Part shown: piece after piece, positions 48,401 to 60,400 of the stretch | How the letters are laid out: each line of letters begins with the position of its first letter | Numbering within the stretch: position 1 is the stretch's first letter | Source: Glycine soja | Taxonomy: Eukaryota > Streptophyta > Magnoliopsida > Fabales > Fabaceae | Assembly: GCF_004193775.1 (NCBI RefSeq) | Contig: NC_041005.1 | Coordinates: 4,590,501-4,654,500 of the forward strand | Length of the DNA stretch: 64,000 nucleotides | Direction: 5' to 3' | Notes under the pieces: model-generated | Told to the model about the DNA's origin: nothing | Databases searched by the model: none | The model's input: the letters and a program-made list of their open reading frames with translations, nothing else | Program-made: the position numbers and the translations under genes

Positions 48401-51400
48401 ATTTGGCAGCTTCTTCGAATACTGAAGTTAGGGGTGGACTCTGATCAATCCAAACCAAATTGATGAGAAAAATCTGAATTGGTTCAATTTGGATTTTAAA
48501 ATACCAAACCCAAAGACATTGGTTTGGGTGTTTGAAACTTGCAGAACCCGAACTGAACCAAACAATAACGATTCTGTGTGCAAGTTGGATCAATTGAAGG
48601 AGGTGAGCTTGTACACTCATACTATTTTATGAGTTGGACTGCAAAATTGACAACCACAGTTAACTTCTTCTGGGTAGGGGTGATCAAATTCTCTTTTGGG
48701 AGGACTCTTGGGTGGAAAGAGGGATTAGGTTAAAAGATAAGTTCCCGGAATTATACAATCTCTCATCTCAGAAATTTCACACAGTGGCAACGATGGGAAC
48801 CTTCAGTGAATCTGGGTGGGAATGGAGCTTTTCTTGGAGGCGAAATCTGTTTGATAGTGAAATGGGAAGAGCTTCTGAGTTTATTGATCAAACTGCTGCA
48901 ATTAGGCCTTCTACAGCTTTAAAAGATTCTTGGTTATGGGGAGCTGACTCAAAAGGAATTTTTTCCACTAACTCTGCCTACCTTGATATTAAAGCTGATC
49001 ATCTTAATGAAGATCAATGTCTTGGTTTCCAGCACTTATGGAACATCAAAATCCCTCCTAGAGCCCTAGTATTTGCTTGGAGGCTTCTATGGGACAGATT
49101 GCCCACTAAGGATAATCTACTTAGGAGGAATGTCACTATTGATAATGACCTGTGCCCTTTTTGTCAGAACAAAGCTGAATCTGCCTCCCACATATTCTTC
49201 TTGTGTCCTAAAGTTATGCCTCTATGGTGGGAATTCAGCTCATGGGTAAAGGAACCTAGAGTGCTTCATTGGAGACCTTTGGATAATTTCATCCAGCATT
49301 TCTCTACGGCAGGTCTGAAAGACACCAACAGAAAGTGGAAAATCTGGTGGATAGCAGCTACAACATCAATATGGAATCTTAGAAATGACATTATCTTCAA
49401 CAATAAGCCTTTTGTCATCTCTAAATTGGTGGATAATACAATTTTCCTCTCTTGGTCCTGGATGAGGGGGTGGGAAAAGGATTTTCATGTTCCTTTTCAC
49501 CAATGGTCCTCAGCTATGGTAGTAGCTTTTAAGTAATGTTTGTCTTGTTGGGATGGGTTGTTTGGTTTTTGTTGGGTCGGTAGCTTCTGTTTATTGCGGT
49601 TTGTTTCAGGAGGCTCTACCTCCTGTGGTCTGTTATAGTACCTCTGGTACTTTGTATCTTCTATCTTTAAACTAATATATTATATTTTTGGCCGTTAAAA
49701 AAAAAAAGTTAACTTCTTCAACAGTAGTACTCCAATTGCACTTGTCATCTTCCATGATAGTTCGACCAATAGCCTGGAAAAGGTAGTTTTTCACCTTTAG
49801 ATCTTTCAGTTCCTGTTCCTTGATAGTTTTCCTCTGAGCTTTTGTCGGCTTAATCCCATATGCTATCATGAGAATTCCTGTCTCCACCAAATGCTAATAC
49901 TCCTTAGATTGAAGAAGATTCTACATGAGCATAGCCCAATGTTCATAATGGCCATCAAACTTAGGTATGGCTTGTTGCACAAAATTGCTTCCTTTCGCTG
50001 CCAACTCACCCTCCCCTATTTTGTTCACCAAATGTTTCTCTCACACATTAGGGGACTGCAGTTCCTAACTTACACCACCAAGCCCCTTTTGTGGAGCTCT
50101 AATGCCAATTTGTTGAAAGCTTAAAACAGAGAAATCTTAGTATGGGAGTTCAAAAGCTCTATTATTCAATAGCAAAACTGTGGCTTTATGCCAGCCTTAC
50201 AAAACAGGAATAAAATCAAAATATAACATCCATGTTTACATTACCTGAAGATGTGGTAAGTAAATCTGACAAGGAATAGAAGCTAAATGGAGATATAAGA
50301 TTAGGGAGGGGGAAGAGGCCGCGGGTTCGAATCCCCCAACTGACATTTCTAACAAAAACTAACACACTAACATTTGCCGATTAATAAAAAAAAGGAATGG
50401 AAGCTAAACTAACTACTTAAAACTAGGACTATATTAACATAACAACAGCTAACATGATATTAATATGGTAAGTCTTATTGATTTAGAGGTCCAACATGTG
50501 GCTGATGAGATGTTGTACTCTTCCTTCATAACAAAGTGCATGGTTTATTCAGTCACAGGTTAAACTTATTTGGTGTTTGTGTCCACTTTGCAGCAATTCA
50601 AGAATATAAAATTTCTGACTGATTTTCAAGTTGAGGAATACTATGGGGCTAAAGGAGTTGATACATGGACTTTGAAGACGTGGGAGAAGGAGATTAGTAA
50701 CAATGATGTATGTTTATTTATTAACCTGCTAATTGATTGTCACAAAGATACTTTAGGCTTACTTTGTTTCGGTGAATTTTACTTTCATTGATTTGTGCAG
50801 CATTGTTCTGGGCCCAATGGCATTTACCTTAAGATCTCTTATAGTAGTCTTGTTAAAGTTAATTTATTGTATAACTATATAGCTTACATGTTTTCATTCA
50901 TTAATCATGGGACACAAGATATTACATAATTAAGAACTTGTGGTATTTTCTTTGCCACTATCTTGGTCCATGTCCCTCCATCTTTGCTCAACGTTGATTG
51001 ATTATATGGTACCATTCTGTGGTTGTCATGTGTTTATGATGCTCTTACTGGTTTTTGATTCTCCATTTTTATTTTATGTGAGATATTAGCTTGAAAAGTG
51101 TATAATTAATTTAACTAGTGAATTTTTTAATTGTTCTGAATTCCTAGCCTTGAATAATAGTTAATTAGTTATGTCAACAGCATTGTTGTGGTGAAATATT
51201 ATTCAAACTCTTGTTTGATTAGTTTGTAATAACACAATGAATCAACAAGTATTCATTTTAAACAAGACAGTGTATTGTTAATTTCATTCTTAAATTTTTG
51301 GGGTTTACTTAGTGTTTTGTAAAACAAAGAATATTCTATAGAACTTAGTCTTAAAGCATTTATGGTGTTTAGATTTGAAGCTCAGAATTTCTGGCACTTG

Positions 51401-54400
51401 CAATGATTCTTAATAATGAATTTGTACCATTTAAAACAACTCTGTTTTTTGGGGAAATTGTTGTTATTTGATAAAATAAATAGGATGTATTAAAGGAAAA
51501 AAAATCAATGTGGAGAGCATTCGAACTGCTCCCGTGTGTTGAATATTTCTGCTTTATTATTATATTTAAATTCTTTTATCACAACTATAAGTATTAACAA
51601 GCATCACTAAGTTGTTTTCACTTTTGATGATTATCATTTATGGTTCTAAGTGAATTTTCAAATAGCCTTTTGTGTGAACCTCAAGTCTCAATTATGCTGA
51701 TAAACTCATGAATACCCTTGACTTAGATCTATGGTTGCTATTAATATCTTTCTGTCTTTTAGGTTCTGGTTATGACACCCCAGATTCTTTTGGATGCGTT
51801 AAGAAAAGCATTCCTGCGTATGGAAATGATATGCTTGATTGTTATTGATGAATGTCATAGAACAATTGGCAATCATCCTTATACAAAAATAATGAAGGTG
51901 AGGCTACAAAATATTATCCTTTTTTTCCTTGTAGGTCATGCATGATTTCTCTATCTTCTTGTCAATTAAAATTTTTGGGGTTAGAGAATAGATTTACAAA
52001 TAGCTATTGTCTTATGCCAATGAAGGAATTTTATCACCAAGCTAATGAAAAGCCAAAGATTTTTGGGATGACAGCATCACCTGTTGGTAAAAAAGGTAAT
52101 TGTTTATGTGCCAACTTTGACAGCATCACCGGTTGAAAAAGGCTTTCCTTGTAATTTGTGACTATCCAATTTATTCCCCAATCCTCATATAGAGGGTTCT
52201 TCTTTGTTTATTTATTTTGTAGTTAGTTTTGCTTCTTCATTCTCATTTTAAAAAAAAATCCTTGTGATTCATCAATACAACATCCATTGTAAATTTGAAT
52301 GTCTTATTTCTTTCACTAAAAAGAGTAAATGAAAAACACACTTAAGAAGACAAATCAGTGAAGATGACTATGACTACCTACAGTAAGAAAGAAACAAAAA
52401 CACTAAATTAGAAGTAGAACAATCTTCTGAAACTGGTAAATAGCTAGTACTTGATTCATTTTGTTCAACTTACTTGTGCCCCGGAAGTGTATTGTTTTCA
52501 CATGTTTTATTAGAGTGTGCCCCCATTTTTAAATTTGTGACCTGTTAAGTATCACCAAATTTCTTACCTTCCCTGTCATATAGTATACTTTTTTCTTAAA
52601 TTGTATGATGTATGTCTGTTTTAAAAGAGTTTGGTCCTATTTATTTCCCCTCGATTACCTTCCCCATGATGGGGAAAAATTTGTTTTGTGATCTGACTGC
52701 TAAAATCTCTGTATAGTTTTTTTTTTAATTATTTGATAGAATGAAAGGGCCTTTTAGGGTAAAAATCTACTCAATCTGCCTTGCCTTTGTGCTGCTTCCA
52801 CTTACACAAAAAATATATATTTTAGATTCAACATTCTTGTATAAGTCTTCCAACGTGATTATAGAAACTGAAAAACATTAATAAAAAAAGAGAAAAATTT
52901 AAAAGTGTATTTGTACTTGTTTTACTTGTATTTGCCACCCAATTTCAAAACAACAAATGCTTATAATATAGGGGGCAAATGCTCAAAATTTTGAAAATTA
53001 GGTGGCAAAATGCATGACATATTGAAAGTTGGGTGGCAAAATGTGCAAATTTCATAGTTTGGTGACAAAATTCGCAAAAACGTGAAAGATAGTGGCAAAA
53101 AGTGCAATTATTCTTGTAACATAAAAAATAAATAAAAAATAATTTTATTTTAGGAAAAATACTATAGTAAAATGTTTAAATTTTTTCGGGTTAAATTTAA
53201 TTTTTTAATTAGTATAAAACCTTTAACACATTTTTATACTCTATTTCTTTAACTTCTATCTTTCCTATTTATTTTTCTCTTATTTCTTTCCATTCTATTT
53301 CATTTCTAATCTATATAGAGCAAAAAAGCCCTTCCAAGGGACAGCTATGGTTTTAATCAATATGTTTTGTGCGAAAGATGAAAGTTTTAGCCATTGCTGC
53401 AATTTGCAATTTAAAAAATATGGATATGCAATTTATCTCTGCTTCAAATACAACCATCAAGTTAACTTTCTTTTCATATAAAATAAAAGCTCTCCAGCAA
53501 GCGTATTTATCTAGTTATTTTAAATTAGAATTTGATGTATTTATGCCATGATTTGCTGTGCCCTGCCTCCTGATGAAGCTCTTCACTGTGCATTTTTTTA
53601 ATGATTGCTTTTTTCTTAAGGAATTATTATTTTGTGATGTTCATATTACGACAATCACTTGGAGTCCATATTGTGAATATAAAGACTTGCTATAATATGT
53701 AATTTATGTATTATATCCTGAATCAGGTGTTTCCTCTACTATGGATTGTGAGGATCAGATATCAGAACTTGAAAGCATCTTGGATTCTCAGGTAATTAAT
53801 CTCTTGACTTTGATTTGAACTAATTTTTCCACGAGTGCACTTGTGATAGTATGTTTATACCAATAAAAGGTAAATGCTTTTTTTTGTTTTTTTCTGTAGA
53901 GATATACTGTTGAAGATCGGACAGAGATGGATAGGTGTGTCCCATCTGCTAAAGAGAGTTGTAGATATTATGACCAAGCACGATTTTCTGCTTTGAGTTT
54001 GAAACCAAAGATTGAAGCCTTGTCGTTCAAGGTATCTGTGGGTCATCTTGCTATGTACAAAATACACTGCTTTTCTGCCCCGTACTCGTTATTTCTTACA
54101 GCAAAAGATACTGACTGAATTTAATCTGTTTGGACAGTTTGATGCATTGTTATCAGAAAATCAAAGTAACTATAAGGATGTGGAAAATAAATTTAAGACA
54201 CTTTCTCAGCGGATGTCCAATGAACTTGCAAAAATTTTACATTGCCTTGAAGATCTTGGGATCCTATGTGCTTATGAGGTATTTATCAAACTTTCATTGC
54301 GGGGAAAAAGTTGTGCGATACAGAAAAAGAAAGGGAAGCTTTTGTTTAATGGAATTTTAAAGCTGACATAATTTCTGATGTTTTTAACAAGGGTTTACTG

Positions 54401-57400
54401 CTGCCAGTAAATTATTAATGTTTTGTAATTAAGGAAGAGTCACTGAAGTCTCTATTTTTGAATTGGGGATATATTTTGTTAACCAATCCATTGCTTCTTA
54501 TAAATCAGATGAAAAATATCAACTCTCACCCACTTAAAGTTTTTTGCTTTGAGGTGGGGTAGAAAGTCTTCCTGATATGTAAAAATATCACCATATAGTC
54601 GCATTGAATTTACACATTTATATACATACACCAATAAGGGGTTATTGCTGATGGTAAATTATTAATGGTTTGTAATTAAGCAAGACTAATTAAAGTTTCT
54701 CTGTTTTTGAATTGGGTTTATATTTTGTTAACAAATCAATTTCTTCTTATTAAATCAAATTAAAGATATCAACTCTCAATTAACCCACTTAAAGTTTTGG
54801 CTCCGAGGTTTCTTTCTTTTACCTTCACTGATTATGTGTAGCAAGCAAATCTTAATGATATGTAAAAATATCACCATATATTAGAATAAAATGTACATAT
54901 TTATACACATACATCAGTATGTACATGTAGAAATTGACAAGCCACCAGATTTTTTTAATCATAGGCTTATCTTTTGTTCCTGACACACACACATTATAAC
55001 ATGTCTAGCTTTACGCAGGCTGTTAAAATCTGTCATGAGAATTTTTCCAAATCTGAAGGAGAGTGTGAAATTTACAGAAAAGGTTATCTTCAATGTATAA
55101 CTTTTCTTGAAGAAGTAATCAAATTAATCGAAGAATCCCTCCATCTTGGTATGATTTTTTTATAGTATCTTCCCCCCTCCCCCTATTTGGGCTATTGATG
55201 TTTTTGAATCTTTATGCATTTTTGAGAATTGAAATTGCAAGTATCTATATCTAATTCAGGCAATCTGGAATATTTTTATTAGTTTATCTGCTACTAGTAT
55301 ATTTTAAGAAATTCTTTCGAACTCTATTTGTCATAATATGTGGCAAGATTTTATGCTGATGCTATAGTATGTAGCAATATTTTATGTCAACAACAATTTT
55401 TTATTCATGTTTCTTTGGTTTTAGAATAGTTAGTTTCCTCTTTGAAAGGGCCCCATTTGCAGACTTTCCATTGGTGCATTCTGCTTTTGACATCACAAGC
55501 AATCTGTTGCAAAGCCAAAATGCTGTGGATAAATGGATCTTCCTTTGTTGGTTTCATATTCAGTTCATAATTAGCCAAAAAATTACAGTAGCATGTCCTT
55601 TTAGACAGCTTTTGGAGAAATGACACATGCTAAATGCTTATGAGGCTATGGTAATTTGTTCATTCATTGCACTTTGCCTTAATCTTTGCTAACTAATTAA
55701 CTATTATTGCTGCAGCTGATAAAAAGATTTTGGAGGTTGATTTTAATTATTCTCAGGCAGAAGATTTGGGATACATATCTCCCAAATTAATTGAACTTAT
55801 TAAACTCTTTCAGTCATTTGGGTATGGAGCTATGATCTGCCGTTCTGGTCATATAAATAGTTTTTCTATGCAATAAAGTTGTATTACATATCATGGTAAA
55901 TTGGTAATCTATCATTCTTTGTCTTTATAGAGAATCTAGTCAGGTGTTGTGCCTTATTTTTGTTGATAGAATCATTACCGCAAAGGTGATCCAAAGATTC
56001 GCAAAGACAGTTCCCAATATTTCTCATTTCACAGTTTCCTATTTAACTGGTAACAATACATCGGTTGATGCTCTGGCTCCTAAGAGGCAGAAGGAGATAT
56101 TGGATTCTTTCCGCTCTGGAAAGGTATTTTGTTTATTGCATCATGTGAAACAAATGATGTACAATAAATTTGTCCTAAATGTTGGTGTTGAAAATCTAAT
56201 AATAGATTATTAATTCTTTTTTTAGGTCAATCTATTATTTACTACTGATGTACTTGAGGAAGGAATTCATGTGCCAAACTGCTCATGTGTGATACGTTTT
56301 GACCTCCCAAAGACAGTTCGTAGTTATGTCCAATCTCGTGGAAGATCTAGGCAGGCAAACTCCCAATTTGTTGTGATGTTGGAGAGGCAAGTATTCTGAT
56401 TTTCACAATCTGTTTGATGTTGGAGATTTCTTCTCCCCTGAACACTCTTAGTACTTATTTAAGGATTGTGCAGTCCAGATTTTGAAAGAATAATATGCAA
56501 GCTGGGAATGGAAAACATCTGTTCTCCAGCTTGAGGGGGAGTGTTGGAAATATGAGCATTTAATGTTTATTTCCTTTCCAAGTAGCTTAGTTAATATTTA
56601 GCTGAGTTCAATGTATCTTGGAAAGTTGTGATATTTTACTTGTTCTCTTGAAAATAGCTTTAGTTATTTATTATCTATGTAATCATTCTGATTATAAATA
56701 GATCAATCTGCTGGGTGGAAGGATAACCGAAAAGCATATTAAGAAAATAGTCTTTGTTTCTCTCTTTTCACACTTAATTATCAACATTAACCCTTGTATC
56801 TACAGGGGAAACTTGAAGCAAAGAGATCAACTCTTTGATATCATTAGGAGTGAGCGGTCCATGACTGATGCATCTATTTATAAAGAACATGAATCTAGTT
56901 TAAGGGCATGTATGGTGGGGAAAACAAATGCATACTATGTGGAATCCACTGGAGCATCTTTCACTTTAGATTCTAGTGTTAGTCTCATCCACCGATACTG
57001 TGGAACACTCCCTCGAGATAAGTAAGATTATATCCTGTTGTCCTTGTATGCTTTTTAACTATTTGAAATTGAAACATAGTCTTTACATACTTCTGCATGC
57101 AATTTGGATTAGGTACTCCTGTGTAAAGCCCAATTTTGAGTTTCTGTCTGTGGAAGGGGGTTATCAGTGTAAATTAATATTACCATCTAATTCAGCTTTC
57201 CAAACAATAATTGGTCCTTCTGGAAAAGATATGCGTTTGGCAAAGCATCTTGCATGTTTCGAAGCTTGTAAGAAGCTGCATCAAATGGGTGCCTTAAATG
57301 AACATTTGGTTCCATTAATTGAAGATTCTTCAGAAGATGACCATATTGTGAAAAATAAAGAATCAAGTTCTGGTGCAGGTATAATTTATCTGCTAATTAT

Positions 57401-60400
57401 TTTTCATTTATTTTTTTTATCATTGTCTGTAAATTGTGGGGAAATATTTTGCTTAATTTGAAATTTTCATTAACACCTCAGACTTCCCAAACAATGGCTG
57501 TGCATATTTCAAATATCATTTGCAATTTTTTTAATACAATTTTTATCCCTTTTAACTACATGCAGCACTGCACAAATTGATTTAATAATAAATACTTACA
57601 AAACATCACCCCCGTGTATTTTGTTTGCAAACAACCACTACGAACTTCTGAATCTGTGTTGCAAAATTTGCATAATTGATTTTTTAAATTCATACAAAAA
57701 CCATTTGTCTGCCGATGTGTGTTTGGATTAGCTGTGAGCAAAAGATTATCCATTAGTTGATTATATGTATGATTTATTTTTTTCAAATCAATTATTATAA
57801 GATTAGTTTCATGTTTAGAAGATGTATGTACTGAAAAGTGATTTCATGGTAATATGTTTATTTGGATTGTATGAAATAATTTAAAGAATTGTTTTTTGGT
57901 GGCAAAAAAGTATTTCTCTGCCCTAGTTGTGAAATAAGCAAGAATCAATAATAAAGCTTCAATTTTATGGGGAAAAAATTGTTTTTACCCTAAGGCATCA
58001 ACCTTTTCAAAACAGTGTTTATGATGATAAAAGTCTATTATATGGTAGTTTTTCATTTGTACTTCTATTTTTGTAATTAATTTTTTTTTCCTTCTAATTA
58101 TTCAATATTTTTCAATGTTAGAAATACAATAAATTAAATAGATACTATTGGTCAAATGCAAGCATGTGATGAATTATTTCCATTTATTAGGTATAAGGTA
58201 AACTATTGTGAGTTTATCAACCCTCAACAAGATTACATAAACTCATGAGTTTGACAATTTATGATGTTATGTTAGGTTTGGATATTTGGTATTTTTAATA
58301 TTATTTTGGTATAAGGTAATGATTTTATTGACCCTCCACAAGTTTACACATGCTCCCAAGTTTGACAACCATGGACTGAATGAGTATGCATGCAGATTTG
58401 AAATGTTTAAGCTTCATGGGACCTATGTCAGAATGTGTCGGATGTTGCATTGTTCCTTTTATATAGGAATCTACTGAATGTTTGTTTGCATTGAAATGCA
58501 TGTTGATTTTGCTTTGCTTTTGACATTTGAAGGGACCACAAAAAGAAAGGAGTTACATGGAAAAGCTAACATTCATGCATTAAGTGGTGCATGGGGAGAC
58601 AAACTCACTAGAGTCAAATTTAATGCGTATAAATTTGAATTCACATGTAATATTGTAAGTGAAATATACTCTGGGTTTGCTCTTTTGATTGAGTCAGAGC
58701 TTGATGAGGATGTGGGAAATGTAAATTTAGATCTTTATTTAGTCTCAAAGATTGTGAAAGCTTCCGTCTCTTCATGTGGGCAAGTTGATTTGGATGCTGA
58801 ACAGGTATAAAAATAAGGATTGATCCAAAGTAGTATATAGGACTAATCTCATTTTGTTTTGAAAGTTAACTTGATGCTTTGTTCTCTACTAGATGATGAG
58901 AGCAAAATGCTTCCATGAGCTTTTTTTCAATGGTTTGTTTGGGAGACTGGTCTTGAAGTCCAAATCAGCAGGAGAAAGGGAATTTTTACTTCAGAAAGAC
59001 ACAAACTCATTGTGGAGCCCAAAACACTTGTATTTGCTTCTACCACTAGAGAAATTGAATGATATCTGTGAGGGATCTTTGCAAATTAATTGGTGTGGAA
59101 TTAATTCTTGTGCTTCTGCTATCAAATTTTTAAGGAGGAAATTTTCTTTGGTCACTGGAGATTGTGATGATAACGGCACAATCACATCACCTCATGATAC
59201 CAGTTCATCAGAGATGGAATGTGTAGGAGCAAACAAGATTCACTTTGCTAATTGTGTGGTTGATGCTGATAATATAAAAGACAGGGTAGTTTTGGCCATT
59301 CACACTGGGAAAATATATTGTATTATTGAGATCGACAGTAACCTATCTGCTGAAAGTCCTTTCTATGGAAACAATGAAAAATCAAAGGAAAGCATTACCT
59401 TCTCGGATTATTTCAGCAAAAGGTGCATAAATTGTTTTATCCCGCCTCATGCTTTTTCTTGCCCAATCAACTTAAAATTTTGATATACTTTACTAAACAA
59501 CTTAAAATTTTGATCAGTTATGGAATTTCACTGAGACATCCTGGACAGCCTATGTTACGGTTGAAGCAAAGTCATAATCCACACAATCTTCTTTTCAACT
59601 TCTATGAGGAAGGTTAGTTGTTCCTAATTGAAGTTTTTATCTTGTGGCTCTTAAATGCTGTTTCAAATTTCTGTATTATGATTTTAATGAGATTTCATAT
59701 AAAATTAAAATTTACCATCTCAGTTGAAGTTGTCTTATGGAATCACATTTGACACCCTGATGATTTGAAAAAATGATAGCAGATATGACCTTCTCTATTA
59801 CTTTCTGTCTTGATAGAATTTATGTGAATCCTGCATGCACCATCACTTTGATTATGATATTTTCTTTGAGTTGAGCAGATGCACGAGACAAGTCATCAAA
59901 AATTGGCCCTGCAGCCTCAAAATTGCCAGTGCATGTTCATATTCCTCCCGAGCTTCTATACATTCTTGATGTTAAAAGAGATGTGTTGAAATCACTGTAC
60001 TTGCTGCCATCTCTGATGTACCGCATTGAATCTTTGATGTTATCTAGTCAGCTTAGAGAAGAGATAGATGGTCAAACTAGCAAGTTCAACATACGTAGCT
60101 CACTGGTTTGTTCTATATACGATTTTGAATAAAATACTCATTGATTGTTGATGTCTATTTTCATTATGATAATCTTATGCGTTTTTTTTTTCTTTTTGTA
60201 TATGATAGATTCTAGAATCACTTACAACTTTGAGATGTAGTGAAAGTTTTTCAATGGAACGTCTTGAGTTGCTAGGAGATTCTGTTTTGAAGTATGTGGT
60301 GAGTTGTCACCTCTTTCTTAAATATCCTAAAAAACACGAAGGACAATTATCTGCCAGACGATCATCGGCTGTTTGTAACTCAACCCTACATAAACTGGGG

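Larger units (their letters stand above)
46352..50496 (-). mobile_element. Ty1-copia retrotransposon in DCL3 intron 2
   Basis: LTRs at 46352-46621 (3' LTR) and 50111-50496 (5' LTR, longer because it holds a SINE) share sequence such as CTGTGGCTTTATGCCAGCCT. The 5-bp flanks TGTGG (46347-46351 and 50497-50501) form a perfect target duplication. Beside the 5' LTR is a decayed primer-binding site TGGCATTAGAGC (copia type TGGTATCAGAGC), and beside the 3' LTR is a purine tract AAGGGAGGA. Decayed coding remnants on the minus strand: gag (about 50100-49720, with [14 protein letters not shown]), reverse transcriptase (48400-48060, with [13 protein letters not shown]) and RNase H (46920-46640, with [13 protein letters not shown]). 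The integrase part is missing. Stops and shifts show that it is inactive. Confidence 0.88.
46282..50593 (+). other. DCL3 intron 2, expanded by nested transposons, GC-AG type
   Basis: The donor is CAG|GCATGT (46282) and the acceptor TTTGCAG at 50593. Without the 4145-bp copia element and one TSD copy, the intron would be only about 160 bp. Confidence 0.75.

Noticed and set aside
48712..49536. 274-codon open frame as a host gene inside the DCL3 region
   Set aside because: It is the zinc-binding tail of a LINE ORF2, lies between target duplications and lacks upstream coding.
50300..50340. tRNA gene with GGTTCGAATCCC
   Set aside because: No cloverleaf and no A box; the TSD and A-rich tail fit a SINE.
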